Source of the DNA: Candidatus Fonsibacter lacus | GTDB taxonomy: Bacteria; Pseudomonadota; Alphaproteobacteria; Pelagibacterales; Pelagibacteraceae | Reading direction: 5' to 3' | DNA length: 5,760 nt | Assembly: GCA_010021145.1 (NCBI GenBank) | Contig: RGRP01000053.1 | Coordinates: forward strand, 1 to 5,760 | Shown: piece after piece, positions 1 to 5,322 of the stretch | Layout of the letters: every line of letters begins with the position of its first letter | Position numbering within the stretch: position 1 is the first letter of the stretch | The notes under the pieces: generated by a model | Database searches by the model: none | What the model was told of the DNA's origin: nothing | What the model saw: the letters and a program-made list of their open reading frames with translations, nothing else | Position numbers and translations under genes: made by a program

Positions 1-977
1 AAATATTTTATTCTGAGAGTTTAGATAAATTATTAACTAATTTAAAAATTGCAAAGCCTACTATTATGACTGCTGTGCCAAGGTTTTATACAAATCTTGT
101 TAATAAAATTAAAATTAATTTACAAAACCAGAGCAGTTTTAAAAAAATGATTTTCAATAAAACTTTAGAATTAGGTGAAAAAAAATTACTATCTAAAAAA
201 ATGACTTTTTTTGAAAAATTTATTAATTTTATATTAGATATAATTGTTAGAAAAAAAATTAAAAAGCAATTTGGAGGAAAAATAAGAGCCTTTATATCTG
301 GTGGAGGACCTTTAGATTATAATGTTGGGATATTTTTAAATTCTTTAGGACTGTCTACCCTTCAAGGGTATGGATTAACAGAGGCATCACCTGTAGTTAG
401 CTGTAATTCAATTGATAGGATTAAAGTAGATACAGTTGGAAAAATTTTTAAAGATGTAGAGGTTAAGATTGCTTCTGATGGCGAGATTTTAGTTAAAGGA
501 GAAAACGTTATGCTTGGATATTGGAATAATAAACATGAGACTGAAAAAATATTAAAAAATAATTGGTTATATACAGGCGACATAGGAGAAATAGATCAGG
601 AAGGGTATTTAAAAATCACTGATAGAAAGAAAGATATCATTGTAAATGCTGGTGGAGATAATATTGCTCCAAGTAAAATTGAAAATTTATTAGCAAATTA
701 TCCAGAAATTATTCAAAGTTATATCTATGGAGATAAAAAAAATTATTTAGTTGGTTTAATTGTTGTTGCGAAAGATCTAGAAGATAAAAAAAATAAAATA
801 CAATATATAATTGATAAAGTTAATGATGAATTAAGTATTATTGAAAAAATTAAGAAATTTATAATTATTGATGCACCCTTCACCATTGAAAATGAAATGT
901 TAACTCCAACAATGAAAATACGAAGACATCAAATAAAAAAAGTTTACGGAGACCAATTAGAAAAACTTTATTTTTAA
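1..977 (+). CDS. Long-chain acyl-CoA synthetase (AMP-forming), 3' part
   Basis: Activates fatty acids to acyl-CoA through an acyl-adenylate in the cytoplasm or at the inner membrane, feeding beta-oxidation or lipid synthesis. The frame is open from base 3 with no stop, and family-like sequence (KPTIMTAVPRFY) runs across the ATG at 66, so that ATG is internal and the true start lies before the window. Visible are 324 residues. ANL-superfamily motifs occur in order: the GGGPL region near 300, GYGLTEASP from 366, YTGD (Asp codon 579-581, ribose binding), then DRKKDIIVNAGG with the hinge and the start of the C-terminal subdomain. The late PTMKIRR segment carries the expected catalytic Lys (codon 915-917). 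The spacing fits bacterial FadD/FACL-type enzymes. Chain-length preference cannot be read from sequence. The stop lies 2 bp from the 3' end of a convergent tRNA. Confidence 0.92.
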   Translation, partial: IFYSESLDKLLTNLKIAKPTIMTAVPRFYTNLVNKIKINLQNQSSFKKMIFNKTLELGEKKLLSKKMTFFEKFINFILDIIVRKKIKKQFGGKIRAFISGGGPLDYNVGIFLNSLGLSTLQGYGLTEASPVVSCNSIDRIKVDTVGKIFKDVEVKIASDGEILVKGENVMLGYWNNKHETEKILKNNWLYTGDIGEIDQEGYLKITDRKKDIIVNAGGDNIAPSKIENLLANYPEIIQSYIYGDKKNYLVGLIVVAKDLEDKKNKIQYIIDKVNDELSIIEKIKKFIIIDAPFTIENEMLTPTMKIRRHQIKKVYGDQLEKLYF

Positions 978-979
978 TT

Positions 980-1056
980 TGGTGCACTCGAGAAGATTCG
1001 AACTTCTGACACCAAGTTTAGGAAACTTGTACTCTATCCAGCTGAGCTACGAGTGC
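980..1056 (-). tRNA. tRNA-Arg (anticodon CCU)
   Basis: Read on the minus strand this folds as a full cloverleaf of 77 nt including encoded CCA. The acceptor stem GCACTCG (from 1056) pairs with CGAGTGC, followed by discriminator A (983) and CCA (980-982). The D arm is GCTC/GAGT with one G-U pair. The anticodon stem CAAGT/ACTTG is perfect, with loop TTCCTAA and anticodon CCT at 1020-1022. The T arm AGAAG/CTTCT closes a TTCGAAT loop. It reads AGG codons, which occur in the neighbouring acyl-CoA synthetase gene. A TATTAT box at 1074-1079, 17 bp upstream of the mature 5' end, could be its -10 element, but no good -35 is visible. No integrase or repeated tRNA end is present, so there is no sign of an inserted element. 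Confidence 0.96.
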
Positions 1057-1126
1057 ATTTAAGTTAAATATAAATAATATTTAATCTAAAAAAAATATTA
1101 AAAAACTATTGTAAAACAATAAAATT

Positions 1127-1155
1127 TGAATCAAAAAAAAAATTGATTCATTTTT
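1127..1155 (+). terminator. A/T-rich inverted repeat, possible weak terminator
   Basis: TGAATCAA (1127-1134) and TTGATTCA (1143-1150) are perfect 8-bp arms around an all-A loop, followed directly by five T (1151-1155). On the plus strand this has the form of an intrinsic terminator and could stop transcripts leaving the acyl-CoA synthetase gene after crossing the tRNA antisense. The stem has only two G-C pairs, so it is weak. It may be chance in such A/T-rich DNA. A smaller repeat, ATTGT-AAA-ACAAT, sits just before it at 1108-1120. Confidence 0.35.
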
Positions 1156-1180
1156 AAAAATTTTGTGAACAAATAACAAT

Positions 1181-1209
1181 TTGACTTAGTAAGTGATATG
1201 TTTTTAAGT
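1181..1209 (+). promoter_or_regulatory. Possible sigma-70 promoter of the small basic gene
   Basis: TTGACT at 1181-1186 matches five of six bases of the -35 consensus. With a 17-bp spacer the -10 would be TTAAGT (1204-1209), a poor match. If real, transcription would start near 1215 and the leader would begin just before the hairpin at 1224-1246. The assignment rests mainly on the good -35. Confidence 0.3.
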
Positions 1210-1223
1210 ATTTCTAAATGCGA

Positions 1224-1246
1224 ATCACTTAAATTATTTAAGTGAT
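1224..1246 (+). promoter_or_regulatory. Leader hairpin upstream of the small basic gene
   Basis: ATCACTTAAA (1224-1233) and TTTAAGTGAT (1237-1246) form a perfect 10-bp stem with a 3-nt TTA loop, ending 13 bp before the Shine-Dalgarno of the next gene. No T-run follows, so it is not an ordinary terminator. A second copy of AAGTGAT at 1191-1197 could compete for the same arm (1224-1230), giving two mutually exclusive stems if the transcript starts far enough upstream. A role in translation, stability or protein binding is inference. Confidence 0.45.
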
Positions 1247-1269
1247 CATTAACGTAACTGGAGAAAAAA

Positions 1270-1368
1270 ATGGCTAAAAAAAGAAAAAAAGCTAAAAAAA
1301 CTTCTAAGAAGAGAAAATCTTCTAAAAGAAGAAAGCCAGCTAAGAAAGCAAAAAAAAGAAGAAGATAG
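1270..1368 (+). CDS. 32-residue Lys/Arg-rich protein, histone-tail-like
   Basis: I do not recognise a named family. The start ATG at 1270 is preceded by GGAG (1260-1263) at 6-nt spacing, one of the few clear Shine-Dalgarno sites in this window, and a strong terminator follows the TAG. The product has 15 Lys and 7 Arg in 32 residues, no acidic residue, and otherwise only Ala, Ser, Thr, Pro and Met. It begins MAKKRKKAKK and ends AKKAKKRRR. All seven Arg codons are AGA. Such a chain is probably disordered and would bind DNA or RNA by charge, like the C-terminal tails of histone H1 or bacterial H1-like proteins; that is inference from composition. The gene converges on carD. Low-complexity A-rich DNA could mimic such an ORF, but ribosome site, leader and terminator together argue for a real gene. 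Confidence 0.75.
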   Translation: MAKKRKKAKKTSKKRKSSKRRKPAKKAKKRRR

Positions 1369-1385
1369 TTTTTTGAGTTTTCAAG

Positions 1386-1424
1386 AAAAACGCTCTTCAA
1401 ATTTTTTGAAGGGCGTTTTTTTTA
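1386..1424. terminator. Bidirectional intrinsic terminator between the small basic gene and carD
   Basis: Arms 1390-1400 and 1406-1416 pair over 11 bp (ACGCTCTTCAA with TTGAAGGGCGT, one G-U), extendable inward and into flanking A/T. Eight T (1416-1423) follow on the plus strand, giving a strong terminator for the small basic gene. On the minus strand the same hairpin starts about 6 bp after the carD stop and is followed by a shorter T5 run, so it can end carD transcripts too. The G+C content of the stem stands out from the surroundings. Confidence 0.82.
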
Positions 1425-2240
1425 TATAGGCTCTGCGGTTACAGTTTCTTTCTTACCAAGAGCTTTATCTAGTTTCTTTTTAGCATCCTCATTAGTAAGT
1501 TGCATTCCAATCGCCACCTCACCTAATAAACGATCATAGGCTTTTTCAAATAATTGTCTTTCACTATAAGATTGATCGACCGGAATCTCAGTATTTTTAT
1601 TTAAGTCTCTTACTACCTCTGCAATTTGATAAATTTCACCAGAGTTAATTTTTTGATCATATTCTTGAGCTCTTCTACTCCACATCGTTCTTCTAATTTT
1701 TGGTTTACCTTTTAAAATAGATATCGCTTTATTAATTTGGTTAACACTGGATATAGGTCTTAAGTTTCCTTGTTGATTAACAGGAATTGTTAAGATTAAT
1801 TTATCTTTAGTTACTTGAATTTTATAATAAGTCATTTCAATGTCGGCAATTACACTGCTTTCAATAGCAACAATTTGACCAACACCGTGTTTTGGATAAA
1901 TAACGTGATCTTTGACTTTGTAAATTTTTTTATCAGATTCTTGTTTTGCAACTTTTGTAATTATAATTTCAGCTGCAGTATTTTGAGAAGCCGTTAAAGG
2001 TTTTTGCTCTGAAGAAGGCTGTTGTATAATTTTTTTTGTTTCTGGATTTTTAGGCCTTCCGCGTTTTCCTTTTGGTTTAATTTCAACTGGTGGCTTTTCT
2101 TTTTTTTGAATTTCTTTTTTAGGAATTTCTTTTTTTAAAATTTTTTTTTCTATTTTAATTTTTTTATTTTTTTTAATAATTGATTCTTTTTTCTTATCTT
2201 GTGATTTTTTATTCTTCATGATTTTTTTTAGAAATTCCAT
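1422..2240 (-). CDS. carD: CarD/CdnL-family transcription regulator with Lys-rich, AT-hook-like N-terminal extension
   Basis: CarD/CdnL proteins bind the beta subunit of RNA polymerase and stabilise open promoter complexes. Of 272 residues, about 105-165 (YKVKDHVIYPKHGVGQIVAI onward) form the Tudor-like polymerase-interaction domain, and about 170-262 form the helical DNA-contact domain. W187 in RTMWSRRAQEY matches the Trp that family members insert at the upstream edge of the -10 element. Residues 1-100 are an extra, low-complexity Lys/Glu segment absent from minimal homologues of about 160-170 residues. It contains KRGRPKNP (59-66), an AT-hook-like GRP core. The start is uncertain: ATG at 2240 has no Shine-Dalgarno, while an ATG seven codons later (MKNKK) is also possible. 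It lies 44 bp after fdxA and may share its transcript. An A9 run on the coding strand (2141-2149) could cause slippage. Confidence 0.9.
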   Translation of the reverse strand: MEFLKKIMKNKKSQDKKKESIIKKNKKIKIEKKILKKEIPKKEIQKKEKPPVEIKPKGKRGRPKNPETKKIIQQPSSEQKPLTASQNTAAEIIITKVAKQESDKKIYKVKDHVIYPKHGVGQIVAIESSVIADIEMTYYKIQVTKDKLILTIPVNQQGNLRPISSVNQINKAISILKGKPKIRRTMWSRRAQEYDQKINSGEIYQIAEVVRDLNKNTEIPVDQSYSERQLFEKAYDRLLGEVAIGMQLTNEDAKKKLDKALGKKETVTAEPI

Positions 2241-2247
2241 GGCGCTT

Positions 2248-2274
2248 AATATAGCATCCGATTAGTTAATACAA
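2248..2274 (-). promoter_or_regulatory. Possible carD promoter
   Basis: On the minus strand, TATATT (2248-2253) resembles a -10 box and TTGTAT (2269-2274) a -35 box, with a short 15-bp spacer. Transcription would begin within a few bases of the ATG at 2240. That would make the mRNA almost leaderless for that start, or give a leader of about 20 nt for the inner ATG. The match is weak, and read-through from fdxA is an alternative. Confidence 0.3.
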
Positions 2275-2284
2275 GCTTACAAGA

Positions 2285-2626
2285 TTATTTATTGCCTGAG
2301 CCAGGTTTATCGCTAAAGTATTTTTCAAGTTTGTTAGGCATATTTTTAAATTTATCTGCATCAGGCAATGGATCTTTTTTTTTATTAATATTTGGCCATT
2401 TTGCAGACATCTCTTTATTTAGTATGACTAATTTTTCAGTATTTTTATTTGTGTCTGGCTCAATAGCATTAATCGGACATTCTGGTTCGCAAACACCACA
2501 ATCAATACATTCATCTGGATTGATAACTAACATATTTTCGCCTTCATAAAAGCAATCTACAGGACAAACTTCAACGCAATCAGTTAGTTTGCACTTAATA
2601 CAATTTTCATTCACTACGTATGTCAT
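2285..2626 (-). CDS. fdxA: Seven-iron ferredoxin FdxA ([3Fe-4S][4Fe-4S])
   Basis: A small cytoplasmic electron carrier of 113 residues, close in length to Azotobacter vinelandii ferredoxin I. The N-terminal half follows that family closely: C9, C12, C17, C21 and C25 in the first block, C40, C43, C46 and C50 in CIDCGVCEPECP. By analogy with that protein, C9, C17 and C50 would hold the 3Fe cluster and C21, C40, C43 and C46 the 4Fe cluster. C12 and C25 are the extra conserved cysteines. The family's C-terminal tail is present and shows no iron ligands. The ATG at 2626 is fixed by homology, as the protein begins MTYVV like its relatives. No clear Shine-Dalgarno is visible; a TATAAA box (2643-2648) could be a -10. 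It sits 77 bp after the helicase and 44 bp before carD. Its electron partner is not indicated by the window. Confidence 0.95.
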   Translation of the reverse strand: MTYVVNENCIKCKLTDCVEVCPVDCFYEGENMLVINPDECIDCGVCEPECPINAIEPDTNKNTEKLVILNKEMSAKWPNINKKKDPLPDADKFKNMPNKLEKYFSDKPGSGNK

Positions 2627-2703
2627 GTTTAATCTTTGTGGCTTTATAAGAATAAAATATTTTTTATAATATTATTATTATCTTTAAAAATACAGAGCAT
2701 TAT

Positions 2704-5205
2704 TCAATTATTTAAAGATAAATTTTTTAAAGAAGCAAAAGGGTTATTGATATTTTTTTTAATGTTATCTTTTTTTATTTTTTTCTTATCTTTATTTTTG
2801 AAATCATAACTAAATATATCTTTGTTTTTGTCTATCTTTTTATAATTCATTAATTTTAATAATTTTTCAAAGTCTTCTTTTCCACATCCTAGTAGATTAA
2901 GCATTTCCGAAGATATCGAGAATTGATTATTATTTGTTGAATTTAAAATTTTTATAAAAAGTTTTTCTAGTATGTCAACTCTAACTATATAATTTTCAAA
3001 GCTTTCAAATCCGCATATTAATAAAAATTCTTTATTTTTTGTTTCAAAATTTTTTAAAAAATTTAATCCAAAAGTAGGACATTTTTCTCTTTGTATTTTA
3101 TTATTAAAACAATTCCAAAAAATTATTTTTAAGTTTACAGCTTTAGGCTTAATCATCAGAGGTTGATATACGTGGTACCTTCCAATTTTAATTCCAATTT
3201 TTTTAATATTAGCTCTCTGATCTTTATCTAAGTTTTTTAACAAATCTTCAGCATCTAATCTTTTTAATACTCCATGGTTTTCGAATAATCTAAAACATAA
3301 AGCTCTAGCGTAGCTATTTTCTAAATTGACTTTTGAAGTTTTTATTAAATCATTTAGATGAAGATTTTTTTCTTTATCAATCCACTTTTCTAAATAATTT
3401 TTTAATTCACTTTGCTCATCTACATCTAAAGAATCATCAATTAATAGTTTTATTTTAGGATTTAAATAATCTTTTCCAGGAATAATTGTTGCAATAGGGT
3501 TATCTTTCCAGAATATTTTAAAATCTTCTTTTAATTCAAGAGCTGCATTTTTAATATCTTCTTGAATAATATTATTAATTCTTTTTTTTAATTCCTCGAC
3601 AACTCCTTGGCGCGCAGCTTTTTTTATAGATTTAATATCTGTTTGTAGCGCTGTGCTTGAAAAATCTAAGTTAAGTTTTAACCCTTTAATAGTACCAATA
3701 AATTGTTTATCAATAATTACCTCATCTTTTTCTGAAATCTTAGTTTCTAATTTTGCATCCTGTTTTAAGTGTTTAGAGAGAATGCTTATTCTTCTATCAA
3801 TAAAACTTTTTGATAATTCTTCATGTAATTTTGCAGAAAGTTTATCTTCAATATCTTTTGTCTTGGATATCCAATAATCACTATTTTCAACCCAATTTTT
3901 TTTATAAGAAACATAAGCCCATGTTCTTACATGTGAGATTCTATTTGCGAGAGTATCAATATTTCCAGACTCATTATCTAGTCCGCTTAGTTGTGCACGC
4001 ATCCACTCATTAGGTATTTTCCCCCTATCAGAAACTAAGAATTCAAAGACTTTTTTAACGATGTCTATGTGTTCGTTATAAGAACTTTTTGTAAAATCTG
4101 GTATCTGACAACACTCCCATAAAGTGGAGAGATTATTATTTTTGTAATCAGTTGTAATTTGGTTATTTTTTACTATTAAAGTTTTCAATACATTTTCATC
4201 TAATAAATCTTTATTTCTTAAAAGACTATGATCATAAGGTTTTTGATCAAGACTATTCAAAAGATTTTCTATATTTGTAAAATCTAAATTAGAATTTCTC
4301 CAATAAATATTTATCACGCTATCAAATTTATGGTTTTCTAATTTATCTATTTGTTCAGGACTTAATTCATCACATTTTCCTGTAATACCAAAGGTTCCAT
4401 CATTCATATATCTGCCAGCCCGTCCAGCAATTTGGCCTATTTCTGTTAAACGAAGATGCCTATTTCGTCTTCCGTCAAACTTATTAAGATTATTAAAACT
4501 GATGTGATCAATGTCCATATTAATTCCCATTCCAATTGCATCTGTTGCAACTAAAAAATCTACATCGCCAGACTGATATAATTCAACTTGAGCATTTCTT
4601 GTTTTAGGGCTTAAAGAACCCATAACAATTGCTGCTCCACCTCTTTGTCTTCTGACGAATTCTGCAAGCGCATAAACTTCATCAACAGAAAAAGCAATAA
4701 TTGCTGTTCGACCAGGAAGCCTAGATATTTTTTTATGACCAGAATAAGAAAGCTTAGAAAATCTATCTTTAAATATAAATTCAACCTCAGGAACAAATTT
4801 TTGAATTATATTTTGCATAATATTAGAGCCTAAAAACATTGTTAATTTATCTCCCCGCATATTTAATAAACGGTCAGTAAAGATATGACCTCTTTCAGGA
4901 TCAGCGCACATTTGTATTTCGTCTATTGCTATAAATTCAGCATTGATATCAAGAGGCATAGATTCAACGGTACATAAAAAATAATCCGCATAAGGAGGAA
5001 TAATTTTTTCTTCACCAGTTATTAAAGCAACTTTTTCAATCCCAACTTTTTGAATACATTTTTCATAAACTTCTCTTGCGAGTAAACGAAGCGGAAATCC
5101 AATAATTCCAGAACCAAACTGGAGCATTCTCTCAATTGCAAAATGAGTTTTGCCGGTATTTGTTGGACCAAGAACAGCAATAATTTTTTTTTCTGCTAAA
5201 GACAT
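2704..5205 (-). CDS. Suv3-like superfamily 2 RNA/DNA helicase
   Basis: A cytoplasmic ATP-dependent helicase of the alphaproteobacterial family related to the mitochondrial RNA helicase Suv3. Of 833 residues, the first 280 form the two RecA-like lobes: Walker A GPTNTGKT (13-20), DEIQ box (95-98), LGSNIM (125-130) in the motif III position, VATDAIGMGIN (219-229, motif V) and QIAGRAGR (258-265, motif VI). DEIQ rather than DEAD/DEAH, with the QIAGRAGR form, fits the Suv3/Ski2-like side of superfamily 2. The helical middle (RTWAYVSYKKNW, DRRISILSKHL) and the later IGRYHVYQPLMIKPKA and MLNLLGCGKEDF segments recur in alphaproteobacterial members. The C-terminus is a Lys-rich tail. It is shorter than many relatives, but no catalytic motif is missing. 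The start at 5205 puts Walker A at residue 13, as usual. No Shine-Dalgarno is visible. Cellular substrate unknown; RNA turnover is an inference from Suv3. Confidence 0.92.
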   Translation of the reverse strand: MSLAEKKIIAVLGPTNTGKTHFAIERMLQFGSGIIGFPLRLLAREVYEKCIQKVGIEKVALITGEEKIIPPYADYFLCTVESMPLDINAEFIAIDEIQMCADPERGHIFTDRLLNMRGDKLTMFLGSNIMQNIIQKFVPEVEFIFKDRFSKLSYSGHKKISRLPGRTAIIAFSVDEVYALAEFVRRQRGGAAIVMGSLSPKTRNAQVELYQSGDVDFLVATDAIGMGINMDIDHISFNNLNKFDGRRNRHLRLTEIGQIAGRAGRYMNDGTFGITGKCDELSPEQIDKLENHKFDSVINIYWRNSNLDFTNIENLLNSLDQKPYDHSLLRNKDLLDENVLKTLIVKNNQITTDYKNNNLSTLWECCQIPDFTKSSYNEHIDIVKKVFEFLVSDRGKIPNEWMRAQLSGLDNESGNIDTLANRISHVRTWAYVSYKKNWVENSDYWISKTKDIEDKLSAKLHEELSKSFIDRRISILSKHLKQDAKLETKISEKDEVIIDKQFIGTIKGLKLNLDFSSTALQTDIKSIKKAARQGVVEELKKRINNIIQEDIKNAALELKEDFKIFWKDNPIATIIPGKDYLNPKIKLLIDDSLDVDEQSELKNYLEKWIDKEKNLHLNDLIKTSKVNLENSYARALCFRLFENHGVLKRLDAEDLLKNLDKDQRANIKKIGIKIGRYHVYQPLMIKPKAVNLKIIFWNCFNNKIQREKCPTFGLNFLKNFETKNKEFLLICGFESFENYIVRVDILEKLFIKILNSTNNNQFSISSEMLNLLGCGKEDFEKLLKLMNYKKIDKNKDIFSYDFKNKDKKKIKKDNIKKNINNPFASLKNLSLNN

Positions 5206-5229
5206 TTTTAGTATTAATTTTTTTTCGAG

Positions 5230-5259
5230 ATACTACCTATTGTTATTAGCTAAGAACAA
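5230..5259 (-). promoter_or_regulatory. Possible helicase promoter
   Basis: In the 117-bp gap upstream of the helicase, TTGTTC (5254-5259) and TAGTAT (5230-5235) on the minus strand form a -35/-10 pair with an 18-bp spacer, giving a leader of about 20 nt. Each half matches the consensus only partly. The gap is visibly richer in G+C than the flanking DNA, which fits constrained sequence. Confidence 0.3.
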
Positions 5260-5322
5260 AGCAGGCATAAAATATGACCGAATCACTCGAAAAAATGTTC
5301 TCATTTTTGCAAATATTTTTAA

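Noticed and set aside
66..68. ATG at 66 as start of the acyl-CoA synthetase
   Set aside because: The frame stays open to the window edge and upstream residues match the family, so this is an internal Met.
362..583. Other shadow ORFs inside the synthetase, carD, fdxA and helicase genes
   Set aside because: Each lies opposite or out of frame within a recognised gene, without motifs or a ribosome site.
980..1056. tRNA as an integration site for a mobile element
   Set aside because: No integrase, no second copy of the tRNA end and no change in composition nearby; flanking genes look like core genes.
1131..1400. Minus-strand 89-codon ORF, Leu/Phe-rich and membrane-like
   Set aside because: It is the antisense of the Lys/Arg-codon-rich small gene; AAA/AGA codons read backwards as TTT/TCT give a false hydrophobic protein.
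2640..2700. A/T-only inverted repeats between helicase and fdxA
   Set aside because: Short palindromes made only of A and T are expected by chance here, and no stable stem with a T-run is present.
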